Origin: Hippophae tibetana
Taxonomy: Eukaryota; Streptophyta; Magnoliopsida; Rosales; Elaeagnaceae
Assembly (NCBI GenBank): GCA_037013495.1
Contig: CM072810.1
Location: forward strand, 82,506,449-82,570,448
Direction: 5' to 3'
DNA length: 64,000 bases
The notes under the pieces: generated by a model
What the model saw: the letters and a program-made list of their open reading frames with translations, nothing else
What the model was told of the DNA's origin: nothing
The model's database searches: none
Translations under genes and position numbers: made by a program
Shown here: piece after piece, positions 45,091 through 58,280 of the stretch
Position numbering within the stretch: position 1 is the first letter of the stretch
Layout of the letters: every line of letters starts with the position of its first letter

Positions 45091-47222
45091 AAAATTGGTA
45101 TCAATATCTGACATCGTCTATATGAAAAAAGTGTTTTCTATTTCCTTGAAAATTTCAAAATTATAAAACTTTCAATTTTTTTCCAAATTATTGTTATGCT
45201 AAAAGAAGAGATATCTAAAAAGAGATTGTGGGCCTTCGCAACAGTGGTTTTTTAAAAGTGAACTTTAAAATCTTCCAATCTAATATTTTCATCCATTTTT
45301 TAGACTTCTAAAAAGAATGATGGATTGCATAGTTAGCTTTACCTTTTAGACCCTAACAATTAGTTAGGAGGTACAACCTATTAGCTAACATGCCATCCTT
45401 CCAACTCCACTGTAACCTGTCAAAAATATGAGTACTGCACCTGACCTGCCAAAAAGGTAAGGCAAGCTCTAACTAGAACCCATATAAACATGATGGAAAA
45501 TACATTCTAGGTCATCATGGAGTATCTACCAGAGTCATAGGTTTCTAGACCAATTATGGTCCTAGAAAAAAATTCTTAAGGCAACCACCAATGACTAGAG
45601 TGCTTAAGGCTAGACCCACAACCATCTAGGTCTTGGTTGGAAAGTTGACCATCCATAGCAAAACTTGAGTCCTATGGCCATCCATACTTTATCTACTCAT
45701 ACCAATCATAGCCATCCAACCTTGGATGTCAGATCACAATCCCACCTACCATCTAGGACCAACCCCATGGGGCTTCTGTGCATAGGGAACTATGCGACCA
45801 TCTTGAGACATACTAATAAGGATACTCTGTCTAAGCTAAACATGTTGACCAAGCAACCTCAGCAACCAATAACCGCCCAAAGGTTTAGGACAAGGTAGCA
45901 ACTATTAATCATCCCATCGCCTTTTTTAACAATTATGTGAGCTCCAATAGAGGTTGAACTGAGGTACACTCTAGACTTGTTGGTTTCTTATGAGTCTCCA
46001 TTCATTACAGAGATTATGGCTATCCCAATTTTTGACAAGTACAAGATGCCTAACATAGGTACAAATGATGGCACCAAAAACCCCATCGAACATCTAGAAA
46101 ATTTCAAGGGTTGGATGTATCATTATGCCTATACTGATACCATAAGATCTTGAGCCTTCCAAGTCACTTTGAAAAAAAAAGGATAGAGGTATTGACCTTT
46201 GAAGCCTAGTATTATTAATTCCTTCATGAAATTTGAGAAACATTTCTTTCTCACTTCTCAACCAAGAAAAGAACGACAAAGACATTGGCACATCTACTAA
46301 CCTTATAGTAGGGAAATAAAAAGTAATTGAAATATTTATTTGACATATTTAATATAGAGAAAATACAAGTGGTAGATTACCCAGACTCTATTACCATCAT
46401 AGCTTTATATCAAGCTCTACACCAGGAAGCCTTATGAAGTGATTTGACCAAAAACTTCTCAACAAATATTTAGAGGCTACTCAATTGATTAACACTTATA
46501 ATAATATGGATGAAATGATTTCCATTATTCTTATATGAACCCTTATGTTGTGATAACATAAATTCCAGGCCGGACTAAAGTTACACCCCTCTCAGGGCAA
46601 CAAGAGAGGTTATTCTAAAGCAAGTTGAATGCTATCCATTCATACAGTGGCCCAAAAATTGAAAAAATGTGGCTGGGACAAATCTTAGTACTATTGGTTC
46701 CACAAAGACACCAATCACTCAATTGAAAGTTGCGGGAACTTACAGATGAAATTAAGTATCTTGTTAGTAGAGGTACTTGGATGAATTCATTAGTAATTAA
46801 AGGCTAAAATATCCATAACCACAATAGAAGCCACAATCACAACAATAGTGACAACAATAATAACAGTGGCCACAACATCCACAACCACGATGACCAACCT
46901 TCCCACCTTAAGAAAGAAATCAACCTCAAGGACAAGAAGTCTGTGAGGTTAGATTTATTATGAATGGTCCCATAGAGGGAAATTCTAACAATACTCACAA
47001 AGCACTCATCCATGAGTCCATCTTTGGCCTAAAAATTCTTGAGGTTACTACTTCATACAACCTAGGGAAATATCCTAAACTTAATGCTCAAACATGAAAT
47101 TTTTAGAAAGAAAATCCTATAGGTTGATCCATCTTTATATGAATGCTTTGGTAGTCACCCTCTAGGTTCCCAATATAACTTTGTATTGGATACTAATAGA
47201 TACCGGTAGCACACTCGTATGT
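45091..47222 (+). mobile_element. Gypsy gag/protease fragment, truncated and decayed
   Basis: Plus-strand readings give a gag start typical of Tat/Athila-type Gypsy elements ('HLENFKGWMYHYAYTD', near 46090-46140), an Asn/His-rich stretch (46800-46900) and a protease active-site-like 'DTGSTLVC' near 47188-47212. Pol and a 3' LTR are absent; similarity ends near 47222. Heavily broken fossil. Confidence 0.65.
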
Positions 47223-47564
47223 CAACTTAAAGGTCTACGACATCCCAAGTGTATGGGGCGACGATCGAGTTCAAAAATAATGATTGAAAGTACAAGTACA
47301 AAATAAAATATAAGAAGAAACAAAGTGTAGAAAGTAAAATCAAATCCAATGCAATATAAAAGACATATTCATGCTAGAAATGTCTACAAAAAGATAAGTT
47401 TGAAAATAAAAGTAAACCCACTAAGTACATACAATTTAGTGAGAAAATATATGAAATCTATACTATCTTGAGACTGAAGAAAGCAAAAGGCTAAACAAAA
47501 TTAATGTTTGCGTTTGTCACCATCATGAGCTACGCCACCATTCGTAACCTCATTTTTTTTCTTT
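47223..47564. other. Unassigned spacer left of the 1.5-kb LTR-like repeat
   Basis: Purine-rich AT-rich DNA without coding signal. The 'gtatggggcgacgatcgag' text is reminiscent of leader sequence of an LTR element, but no boundary supports that. Confidence 0.3.
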
Positions 47565-48701
47565 TGATGCATAAATTTTGTATTTAGTAAATAGCTCACA
47601 AGTGTAAAAATCACTTATAATAAGTGATAAGTATACTTCCAATGCATGTCTAAAAGAAGAATGGCAAGGTTTTAAATAATTCTTTAATTTTTTGAAAATG
47701 AATATGAAAATAAAACCTAAATATTATGTTAAAATGAGTTAATTTTGAAAATCCAAATTCAATAACAAAATAATTAAAAATACCTAAATATAGACTCAAT
47801 TCAAACAAATTAAGGTAGATATGAAATGAACAATCAATAGAGAATTTATGAGAATATTTAACTAGTTAACCATGGTTGCTAGATTTAATTAGGTTAATAA
47901 AAATATAAATTAAGATTATTAATTTTCTTTTTTATGTATGAAAAAGTCTTTTGATGAAGATCAATTTCTTTATTAATCAAATTAATTAAAGTTTTTTGGC
48001 GGGGATGATTAACTAATATATTAAATTATGTATTATTATTAAGAAAATAACAAACCATTTAAATCAATGCTTTTGGCAAAGTCACCAATTCAAGCTCTTA
48101 TTCAAGATGTCAAAATTAGTTTTAGATGACGTGTTTGATACCTAATTCTCATATTTTAAAATCTTATGAAAAATATGTTGTCAATAAATTAATCAATAAC
48201 AAATTTTGTAATGAATCTTGAATAAATAAATAATCTTTTTATTTTATAAAATTTTTCACATAAATAAATCTACACAGCCATGGAAATAAAACCAAATTTC
48301 TATAATTAAAATGAGCCAGACATGCTTAGATTAAATTCCATCATCGATGGATCAAAAATAACATTCAAATATTCAAAAAATATAAAAAGATTAATCTGTA
48401 TATAAAAAAAATTAGAAATCATATATGCAATACAAATAAAGATAGACCATATGTTTTGCTGCGTAATTGTGATGTTAATTCCCAAAGTGTTCTTGAATAA
48501 ACATATATTTTTTGTATTTTTCTTGATCTAAAAAACCTTCTAAAGTTCTATTTTTGATCTATTATAAATCTACTTTTATATTATGTTTACAAAATAAAAC
48601 TAAAAATAGAAAATAAAATAAGAACTGTAACGAATAATGTTTCTACGTTCTAATCATATAAGCCTAAAGGAATAAAACATTTATTTATAGGCAAAGGTGG
48701 G

Positions 48702-49102
48702 TGTTTGGACATTTGAACATTTGAACTGGTCCAAATACCGAGCTTTATACAGACCAAGCCCAAGTCCAGCCCAAGACGAAAGATGAAGCACCTAAGACCA
48801 AGACCAAGCCCAAAAATTGAGCTGGACATCACCCCGATTCGAAGAAAGATCGAACCCAATGTCATTTCAAGTTCGGTCACAGAAAGACCTCGTCATAAGC
48901 ACGGTTGAACTCGACCTAGATTTCTGACACATTATACTTTATGTCAAATCATACCTTACTGACATATATTTACATTCATACATTGTTTATCTAACACCTG
49001 TACAATTTATGTGCTATAAATATATGGATCACTTATGAGGATTTACATATTGAATCATTGGCAATAAAACTCTCTCTCTAGATAAACCCTGCACCCCCAA
49101 CA
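48702..49102 (+). repeat. 5' LTR of Tat element
   Basis: 401 bp, preceded by GTGGG and followed by the Tat-type primer region. Confidence 0.93.
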
Positions 49103-52100
49103 TTTTGGCGCCCACCATGGGGCTTAGATTCTCAAGTCAATCACAAGTTTCAAACTCCATCTCCTATATAACTCACCTCGCCCCTAGATAGAAAATTAGG
49201 AATTTGTAACTCGCAAATTGACATTCATGGCAATAACTCGATCCAAAAGACGACCAGACTCAAATGATCAGATGTAGTGGAAACCCAAGAAAACTCGCCA
49301 TGAGCTACCGATCAGGAGGGGACAGAAGGTAACGCCCTTTATCAAGAATTATATCGCCAATTCCTTGAACTAAGAAAAGAGCTTGATGAAACTCGAAGAG
49401 AAAACAGAACTCTCTGGTCCTTGGCAAATGGAAGGACCTCAAAAACATGGCATGTCTGAACCCCATCATACCGAGCACGAAGTAGAAAGACATCATTTTT
49501 CCAGCTCGGCTCGCCCCGATGAAGAGAAATGGATCCAAGAAAAGAGAAGTTGGGAGATACGACTACAAGCTTTAGAAAATAACAACAAGAAGTAGGAGGA
49601 GGCCTTCAAAGCAGAAAACGAGAGATAGGAAAAGGGAAAAGCCACTTTTGAAATTGATAGAGACAGCGGACAGTTGTACATCTCACCATTTGTAGATACA
49701 ATCGAAAATGATGAACCCCTACCCAAGTTTAATGCTCCTAAATGCCCGGGCTATTTTGGAACAAAAGATCCAGTAACTCATGTATAACATTTCAAAATAG
49801 CCATGGCTCCTATAAGCCTCACTCAGGAAAAGCGAGATGCAATGATATGTAAATTGTTCGCCGCCACTCTGTGTGAAGGCACGCAAAAATGGTTTAACAA
49901 CCTACCCCCCCGGTCCATATCTTCCTTCCCACAGTTTGCCAAGTTATTCATCACCAACTACGCTTGCAATAAACCCTTGAGAAATGAATCTCACCACCTT
50001 TTTTATATTATACAAGGGGAAAATGAGCCCATCGAAAAATACATGATACGTTTCTGGGAAGAAAAATTAGAAATCATTGATTGCCCTAGCTCTATCGCCA
50101 TAGAGGTTTTCAGGTGAGGCCTGCTAAAAAATTATGCCCTCTTTATGGAACTAACTAAGTCAGTACCACATACCTTGGAAGAAGCTTACAAGGAGGCCAT
50201 GAAGTTTGTCAATCTAGAAAGAGAGCTTAGCTTGACGAAGGATCGTCGAACAGGGACAAAGATCATCCCAACCCCAAGCAGAGAAAAAATAGCAAGCCTA
50301 GTGCGAGAGCAAACCCATCACAATTACAAAAACAAGTGACTTGCTGATGTAGGGAATAGACACGGGCTGGTCAACAGAAACTGGGCAGTGAATAAAGATT
50401 GGTCAAAAAACATGGAAACGTGGGGAATAGCAGAATCCTCCTCTAAGACTCCTCCACGATTGTAGAATCTTTTAAAAGAAGATTTAACTGAGATATTAAA
50501 AAGAATGGAGTAAGAGCCCAAGACCAGATGGCTGCCTAGGATGACTACCCCGAGTAGAGATATATCCAAATGGTGCGCTTTTCCCAAAGATGTGGGCCAT
50601 GACACAAGAAATTGCAGAGACTTGAAAAGAGAGTTGGACACATTACTGGCGAGAGGATATTTTAAAGACTTTGTTGCAATAAATGATGACAGAAGAATCT
50701 ACCAGGAAGAACGAGGAGCATCTCGACCAACATTCTCATCAAACAGTAATAAACAACCTTATAATGGGTCGGATGTTAAAACCATACATACCATACATAG
50801 AGGAATTGGAGTCAGTGAGGTGTCTAACAACGCTCATAAAATATTTGCAAGAGAAATGCACAACGCACCCCATGCCTACACGTTGGAAAAAGTTAAGCCC
50901 CCTACTAGAATAATTTTCACAGAGAAGGATGAAACTGCATCCCATCACGAAGACCCATTGGTGATTATCCTGAGGATTGGGTCTTGTGATATATGATGAA
51001 TAATGATTGACACTGGTAGCTAAATGGGCCTCCTCTTTTGAACTATGGCCAATGCCCTGGGACTTAGAGACACATACATCACCAAGACTGAGCTTTCCCT
51101 CGTAGGATTCAACAATAACACCACCTATGCAATAGGAACGGTGATCTTGCAGGTCATGACAAAAAAGGATAATAATAATGACTAATTTTTTCATCATTGA
51201 TGCCCTGGCTCACTACAATGCAATCTTGGGAAGACCCTGGATACACAAGATGAAGGTAGTTCCATCTTCTTTCCACCAGGTGGTAAAATGTCCTACACCT
51301 AAAGGCCTAGAGGAGATAGAAAGAGATCAAGAAAACGCCAGAAGTTGTTATAATAACACAATGAATGGAACCGACCCCAAATAACAATCACCGAAAAGTT
51401 TCCTTCCAATGAAACAAAGGAATAAAAGTATGGCATGACCATTGTTTCTAAACAAAGTAAAAGAACTCCTAACAGACCCGGAGGGAAAGGACCACCTAGT
51501 CAAAATGGGCAACGACCTGACACCAGAGCTCGAGGAGAAACTCTCATTATTTCTTAAAGCTAATGCAGACATTTTCGCATGGACCCCTACAGACATATCA
51601 GGAATTTATTCGCAAATAATAACACATCGGCTAAACATCGATACAAAGGCTAGACCCGTTCAACAAAGGAAGGGAAAATTCCCTAGGGAAAAAAATGAGG
51701 TGATCAAATGTCATATAATAGCCCTCTAACATGCCAGAGTCATCAAGGTGGTTAAGTATCTCTTATGGCTCTCAAATGTGGTACTCGTAAAAAAGGCATG
51801 TGGAGCATCTCGCATGTGCATAGCCTTTACTGATTTAAATGAGGCCTGCCCTAAAGACTGCTTCCCCTTCCAAGCATTGATCAATTGGTAGATTCCTCTT
51901 CCGGTTTTGCATTGATGAGTTTCTTAGATGTATACTCCCGGTATCATCAAATCAAAATGCATCCTGATGATGAGGAGAAAACTTCTTTCATAACTAAAGA
52001 AGGAAGATTTTGCTACATAAGAATGCCGTTCGGATTGAAAAACGCAGGTGCAACATACCAGCGCCTCGTCAACAAAATGTTCCATAAACAGATGGGCAGG

Positions 52101-52989
52101 AACGTGGAAGCATACATCAACGACATGTTGGTCAAGCAGTTCAGCCCATGAACCATATCAACAACCTGCAGGAGATATTCGAGGTGATATGAAGGTACGA
52201 CATGAAACTTAACCCAAAAAATGCATTTTTGGTGTGGCTGTAGGAAAATTCCTAGGATACCTCGTATCAGAAAGAGGAATCGAGGCCAATCCAGATAAAA
52301 TACAGGCACTGATAAACATATGGCCGCCCAGTAGTCTCAGGGGTATACGACAATTAAATGGAAGAATTGGGGCATTGGGCAGATTCATAGCTAAATGCAC
52401 AGACAAGTGCATGCCTTTCTTCGTAATGCTAAAAAAGAACAACATTGTCTTTTGGAATGAGGATTACGGCATAGCCTTTGAGGATATCAAGAAATACCTC
52501 AGCAAACCCCCAGTCCTGGTCAGCCCAATATCAGGAGAGGTTCTTTATCTATATTTGGCTGTTACACCCAAAACATGCAGTGTTGTGCTCGTAGCAGAAA
52601 GACTCAAAATCTAGCACCCCATTTATTATGTCAGCCAAATTTTAACTGAGGCCCAAAGAAAATATCCCACCTTAGATAAACTTGCTTTTTCCCTTAAAAT
52701 TACTGCAAGAATACTCATGCACTACTTTGGCTCGCACACCATCATAGTAATCACCTCGCATCCCCTAACAAAAATACTAACAAAAACAGAAGTTGTAGGA
52801 AGGCTAACCCAAATAGTCATGGAACTAGGGGAGTATGACATTAAATACATGGCTAGGGCTGCAATCAAAGGACAGGCTATGGCCGAATTTTTGGCTGAGT
52901 TCATTGAATTCCCTGAGGTCGATACCAATATAGAAACTGAAGAAATGTTGACAGTTGACCCATGGAATGCACCAACCTGGTAGGTATTT

Positions 52990-53343
52990 ATGGATGGTGC
53001 TCATAACTTTCATTGCTCAGGAGTAGGGGTGGTTATAAGGGATGAAAAGGACAATTTCTTCAAATATGCTATCGGGCTTGACTTTTAAACAACCAATAAC
53101 ATCACAGAATATGAAGCCACCATATTCGGAGTCATGAGCGCCAAAAAACTAGGAGCAGATAGCATCACCCTACATAACGACTCCCGACTCATTATCAATC
53201 AGTTCTTGGGAGCATTTTAGGCCTGAGATGGAAAGATGAAGAAATACTCGGAAAGATGCACAAAATTCTCAATGTTCACAATCGAGAAGATAGCTCGAAA
53301 CGAGAACAAACACACTGATGCCTTGGCCACCTTGGCATCTATT
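52990..53343 (+). CDS. Second (archaeal-type) RNase H region of the Tat element
   Basis: Readings 'FMDGAHNFHCSGVGVVI', 'NNITEYEATIFGVMSAKKLG', 'LHNDSRLIINQFLG' and 'NKHTDALATLASI' give the D...E...D...D order of a plant/archaeal-type RNase H lying between the usual RNase H and integrase. This extra domain is a known mark of the Tat lineage. Fossil coding. Confidence 0.8.
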
Positions 53344-54791
53344 TGAGAAACCAAATACGACTGAGTGGTATCAATAATGGTGCTGACAGAGGCGTCTTTG
53401 AAGAAATTAAAAAAAAGGTTGAATGCATGGACGACAATCCATCTACAACATGGTTCGCACCGATCTATGAATTCTTGAAAACATGAGACCTATCCGAAGA
53501 CTGCACGGTTGCAAAGCAAATCACAGCCATGGTAGGCCGGTACATGGTCGAGGCAAGAAAACTGTACCGCAAGATGCCACTTGGCTCGAGCCTCTTATGC
53601 ATAAATACGAAGGGAGCCAAAAAAATAATATATGAAGCGAACGAAGGAGATTGCGACACACATTCTGGGGGTAGGAGATTATCTTAGCGAATAATGAGAT
53701 AGGGTTATTACTGGCCCACTATGCTTATTGATTGCGTTAAATACGCTCAAAGGTGCAATAAATACCAAAGATTTGGCCCCTAACCCACACACCGCCTAAT
53801 AATATGCGGGGAGTAGTAAGTCCCTGGCCTTTCTACAAATGGGGATTGGAAAAAGTAGGACCTTTACCTATAGGCACGGGCTAGAAAAAGTTTCTCCTCG
53901 TTGCCATTGATTATTTTTCAAAATGGATAGAAACTGAGGCTCTAGCCAGAATAGGAGAGGAAAATGTAATCAAATTCATATGAAGGTCCATAATTTGTCA
54001 CTTTAGCCTCCCCAAAGAGCTCGTTACGGATAACGGGTGCCAATTCCCCAGTCGAAAGCTCAAGACATTCACTCTCAAATACAATATCAAGATCGTCCAC
54101 TCTACACCCTACTACCCCCAGGCCAATGGTCAGACAGAGTCTTCCAACAATTAATCATCAACCTTTTAAAGAAAAAACTGGAAAGAACCAAAAGGGAAAT
54201 GGGTAGAGGAATTACCCAGTGTGCTCTGGGCTGTTCGAACAAGCCCCCGAGGGAGCACCAACGAAACCCCTTTGTCCTTAGTATATGGAACTGAGGCGAT
54301 AATACCCACTAAAGTCACGATCCCTACTCATAGATGGACCATAACAGAAGAGCAAAATGAGATAAAAAGAGAAACCAAATTAACCTTAGTCCAGGAAAGA
54401 AGACATGAAGCTTTAAGATCGATGATCAAGTAGAAAAGAACAATAATAGAATATTACAACAAAATCGTGCGCTTTAAGATTTTTTCCCCAAGTGATTGGG
54501 TACTTAGGAAGGTTTTCCCTAATAAAAAAGAATGGATGGAAGGTAAAATGGGTGCTAGTTGGGAGGGACCTTATCAAATAATTGAAATAACATAAGGAGG
54601 GGCGTACATATTGAAAAGCATTGAAGGCATTAAGGAAATCACAAGTTGGAATGCCAGACATTTAAAAAGATACTATTTCTAAGAAATATATGTATTAACC
54701 TACCCATATTTTTCTTTTCTTTTTGTAAACAACGACGTGCCTATATTTATAAAATGAAACACCTTAGCACCAGATTACTTACTTACAGCTC

Positions 54792-55195
54792 TCTCCCTTA
54801 AAATGGGTCAGGGGCTCCTCACCTAGATTTATAAATATGGTAGAACACCCCAACAATGGAAGAAGTCAAGTTTCCCACCTCATTCAAATAACCAGGTCGG
54901 CACTCAGAGCACCTTAGTCAATAACTAGGTCAAGATCTCCCTTAAAATGGGTCATGGGTTCCTCACCTAGATCTATAAATCTGGTAGAGCACCCCAACAA
55001 AGAAATAAATTGAGTTTCCCACCTCGGTCAATAACCAGGTCGGCACTCAAAGCACCTTGGTCAATAACCAGGTCAAGCTCTCCTTTAAAAGGGTATCATG
55101 GGCTCCTCACCTAGATCTATAAATCTGGTAGAGCACCCCAACAAAAGAAAAAAATCGATTTTTCCACCTCGATCAATATCCAGGTTAAACTCTCC
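54792..55195 (+). repeat. Minisatellite, 144-bp unit, three copies, in the Tat element
   Basis: Units start at 54792, 54936 and 55079. Each has 'aaaatgggtca', 'ggctcctcacctagat', 'ggtagagcaccccaacaa', 'tttcccacctc' and one or two copies of 'ggtcaataaccaggtc'. The last unit lacks one of these sub-repeats. It lies between integrase and the 3' LTR. Confidence 0.9.
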
Positions 55196-55407
55196 AAAAA
55201 TAAAAAAATTCCATTATACATAAGTACATACCGATCCAATTGTTCATTCATTTTTTCACATCAAATCACTATACATTTATCGTTACGCATCGAAACACTA
55301 TAAATTTTTTCATCACTCGGCACAGACATTTAAATACTCTTTAAACGTTTGGACACACGTCCCGTATCTAGATCATCAGTTTCTTCAATCAAAGGCAAAA
55401 GTTCGCC

Positions 55408-55782
55408 CTAAATCCCCACCACTTTTTGACAAGCATAAGTGACAGGTTCTGGGTATGTCGTCCTCATTACAAGCAACCCCCATTCCAGATCTTCAGTAAC
55501 CTTCATAACTTTAAGAAAAACTCTTTCAGATCGCTTCATATAAAAACCTGCCCAATACGACTCTCTACCAACAAGATTGGCCATACTAGTCAAGGTTTTC
55601 TTTTCACGAGATTGCATTTCAGATAAATGTTCCCTACAAGTAGCGAGCTCACACTTGGTTTCTTTTGTAATACGTTCAAGCCTCACAACCTCAGCTTTCA
55701 GCACCTTAATCTCATCCTCGAGCCTACAACTTGTTGTGTGAAAGACTCGAAGTAAACGCCTATTTTTTTGGTCAAAATCCAT
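55408..55782 (-). CDS. Antisense ORF of Tat element, coiled-coil-like
   Basis: 124 codons on the strand opposite gag-pol. Residues about 20-65 have heptad-like charge ('LEDEIKVLKAEVVRLERITK'), followed by a Trp/Met-rich region. Extra antisense ORFs in this position are known for Tat-lineage elements; their function is not established. Fossil. Confidence 0.65.
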   Translation of the reverse strand: MDFDQKNRRLLRVFHTTSCRLEDEIKVLKAEVVRLERITKETKCELATCREHLSEMQSREKKTLTSMANLVGRESYWAGFYMKRSERVFLKVMKVTEDLEWGLLVMRTTYPEPVTYACQKVVGI

Positions 55783-56058
55783 ATCATGCGACCAAAAAAG
55801 TTCGACGAATTAAAAAAAATATTTTTTCTCAAACGCATAAATATGATTGACGTTCTACCATCCCTTTTATAAGGAAGAAAAAAATAATAAAAAACTATAT
55901 ATATATATATATGTATATTTTAATACATGACAAAAGGTAGGTTAACATCATAAATACACAATAAAGAGACAAAATTATTGTATTTATTAAATACTAAATC
56001 CATAAGTACAAAATTGAAGTACCAACTTGCGACTATACAAAATCAAATATCGTCGAGC

Positions 56059-56281
56059 TCAAAAAATATATATCAAAATTAAAAAATAAAATAAACTAAA
56101 GATCGGCTCTCCCTTCATCAGGAACTTTTGGGTCGTCCTCTCCATCAGAGGAGCCCATTCCTCTTCCCTCTTCCTCAACTGACGGAGCTTGACTATAGAC
56201 CGGCATAACAGGTATATCCAGAATGCGATTATAATACTCACCTAAAGCTTTCTTCTTGGCCTCTGTCTTGAAAGTGTCCAT
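56059..56281 (-). CDS. Antisense ORF piece of Tat element, acidic tail
   Basis: About 60 codons starting near 56281 with 'AKKKALGEYYNRILDI' and an acidic end ('SSDGEDDPKVPDEG'). It is probably a piece of the same antisense coding region. Two overlapping frames are open here; this one has the more protein-like composition. Confidence 0.45.
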
Positions 56282-56554
56282 AGCTAGCTCATAAGCTCGC
56301 TTGATGCTAAACTCCAGTTTCTAGGCCATAGCATCCACATCAGTTTGCGCTTGACGTCGCACTTCTTTAGAAGATACCTCAACCTGTCATTTCACATCCC
56401 TCATTCCCTCCTTGAGCTCAGTCATGCGCCAAGCATACAAATTTAGCTCAAACATAGCCTGCTTCAGCTTTTCATCCTTATCAACCGCTTCGTTCTCCCA
56501 CTTTGTTGTTTTCACCAATAAAGCTGTATATTTTGAGTGCAACGACGCATGAGC

Positions 56555-56983
56555 CTATTTCTCTTTCACAAGCTCAGACTTCAAATAATCTACATTTTGA
56601 GCTCGATCAAAATCAAAGAGCAGCATCGCCTGATACAATTGACGTTGAATAAGCTCACCAACATCAGCTCCCTCACAAATACCTGTGAGCAACTCCTTAC
56701 GTGCATCCACATATACGTGGCTCATACAACGGTCAAGATATTCTGGCGTCAGGCCCCTATGCAGCACAATTCCGTCCACATCTATAGTAAGATCCTCCAC
56801 GACAGCCTGAGGAGTGGAAGACCCACCCTGCTCACACAGAGGTGATACAAGAGGACAAATATTCAAAGGCTCGGGATCATGCCCATCCTCATTAGCACCA
56901 ACTTTTTTTCTTAAGGTTCGAGGTACGAACTTCATGCAAAGATTTACCCCACTTTTTACCAACCGAGGAACCCCTTCCTCCAT
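56555..56983 (-). CDS. Antisense ORF of Tat element, N-terminal-like piece
   Basis: 142 codons, the longest antisense frame. It begins with an ATG near 56983, is basic at first ('MKFVPRTLRKKVG'), then has 'VDGIVLHRGLTPEYLDRCMS' and 'GADVGELIQRQLYQAMLLFD'. No known domain recognised. It lies about 500 bp from the 3' LTR, which would act as the nearest regulatory region. Confidence 0.65.
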   Translation of the reverse strand: MEEGVPRLVKSGVNLCMKFVPRTLRKKVGANEDGHDPEPLNICPLVSPLCEQGGSSTPQAVVEDLTIDVDGIVLHRGLTPEYLDRCMSHVYVDARKELLTGICEGADVGELIQRQLYQAMLLFDFDRAQNVDYLKSELVKEK

Positions 56984-57475
56984 GTCCTAGATATTGAAAT
57001 CTAAGTTTAAGGCATGCTCAATCTCATGGTTGGAACTATTTGGGGATGGTGGACAGAGGTAAATCATTGTGACAGGGTCCGACTCGTCGTATTAGAAGAA
57101 GTCGTGCTAGAGGGCCCTGAGTTTCCACTTGTACTATCATACTGGGGACTCTCCCATGAGCCCGAGCTAGAAGTTGATGTCTTTTCCCTTTGCATTTTTT
57201 GGTATAAAGCTACGAAAAATATAAAAACAAAACAGTAGCAGGCGATAAGATACAAAAAAAGAGATTACCTAGAGATGATCTGAAAATTAAACAAAATGTT
57301 AGGACCCAAACTGACCTGAAAAGAAAGTAGCAAATCGTTAGGAACATTGGATTTGTCTCTCCAATCAACTGACAAAACAATTATGGTGGAAATTGAAACA
57401 GTTTATATCCGGTGACCAGTATCTCACTCTTCCACCTCAAAGTAAAGCCCGAGCTGAAAGAGTGGGGGGACTTGA

Positions 57476-57894
57476 TGTTTGGACATTTGAACATTTGAAC
57501 TGGTCTAAATACCGAGCTTTATACAGATCAAGCCCAAGTCCAACCCAAGACGGAAGATGAAGCACCCAAGACCAAGACCAAGCCCAAAGATCGAGCTAGA
57601 CATCACCCCGAGTCGAAGAAAGATCGAACCCAATGTCATTTCAAGCTCGGTCATAGAAGGATCTCGAGTTCGGTCACAAAACGACCTCGTCGTAAGCATG
57701 GTTGAACCCGACCTAGATTTTTGACACATTATACTTTATGTCAAATCATACCCTATTGACATGTATTTACATTCACACATTTTTTATCTATCACCTGTAC
57801 AATTTATGTGCTATAAATATATGGATCACTTATGAGGATCCACAGATTGAATCTCTCTCTTTCTCTCTCTCTAGATAAACCTTGCACCCCAACA
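57476..57894 (+). repeat. 3' LTR of Tat element
   Basis: 419 bp; longer than the 5' copy mainly because a short 'ctcggtca'-containing stretch near 57645-57680 is tandemly doubled. Confidence 0.93.
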
Positions 57895-58280
57895 GTGGGT
57901 ATAGAGGGCTTTGAGCCCATTTTATGGAGGCATCCACGACACCACTTTTTCCTCATCGTGACATGGGGTTTTGTCAGCTTCACCAATTCCAACCAAAAAG
58001 GGTTGCGTTACAACACCACTTATTTCACACCATGCTCTATTTATCTTTAAAATTGCCTTGCTCATCTTAAGCTCTTACGGTGCAAATTCAGTACTCTATG
58101 TATCTTTCTTCATGTTGAAAAATTTATATATTTTATAGCTAAAAAACATTTAAAATACAATAAAACATACTTTTGATTCTGAACATATAGATTTTTATAA
58201 ATTATGATATAAATATGCTATAATAAAATATATTACAATTAAGCATAATAAAATCATAAAAAGTAAGTGCTTTTCATGCA

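Larger units (their letters stand above)
48702..57894 (+). mobile_element. Ty3/Gypsy Tat-lineage retrotransposon, full-length, decayed, 9.2 kb
   Basis: LTRs 48702-49102 and 57476-57894 (TGTTTGGACATTTGAAC...CCCAACA) with a perfect target duplication GTGGG (48697-48701, 57895-57899). The region after the 5' LTR carries TTGGCGCCCACCATGGGGC, the Tat-type leader. Order: gag (49227-50996, with 'CAFPKDVGHDTRNCRDLKRE'), protease (near 51007), reverse transcriptase (51442-52151, 'MPFGLKNAGATYQRLVN'), RNase H (52234-52980), a second RNase H (52990-53343), integrase (53640-54680), a 144-bp minisatellite and antisense ORFs, then a polypurine tract (agtggggggacttga). The second RNase H and the long 3' region with antisense ORFs are Tat hallmarks. 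Coding has numerous breaks. LTRs differ at very roughly 6-8% by eye plus a short duplication in the 3' copy. Confidence 0.93.
47565..58280 (-). repeat. 1.5-kb LTR-like repeat, copy A, split by the Tat element
   Basis: Pieces 47565-48701 and 57900-58280 (about 1518 bp together) match 59694-61222 (1529 bp) collinearly. The copy starts TGATGCATAAATTTTG and ends TTTTCATGCA, so it obeys TG...CA. On the minus strand there is a TATA box (cctataaataaatg). The minus-strand start (TGCATGAAAAGCACTTAC) resembles the solo LTR start at 6836. The two copies are diverged and old. Confidence 0.7.

Noticed and set aside
45665-45898. 77-codon plus-strand frame
   Set aside because: It lies in the decayed Gypsy leader/gag area and shows no domain similarity.
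47223-47564. Leader region of an LTR element
   Set aside because: Only a short text resemblance, without primer site or terminal repeat at the expected place.
49305-49726. Minus-strand frames in the Tat gag region
   Set aside because: Shadows of the gag coding on the opposite strand; unlike 55408-56983 they overlap real sense coding.
57832-58050. 72-codon frame at the Tat 3' boundary
   Set aside because: It spans the LTR end, the target duplication and copy A of the older repeat, so it cannot be a unit.
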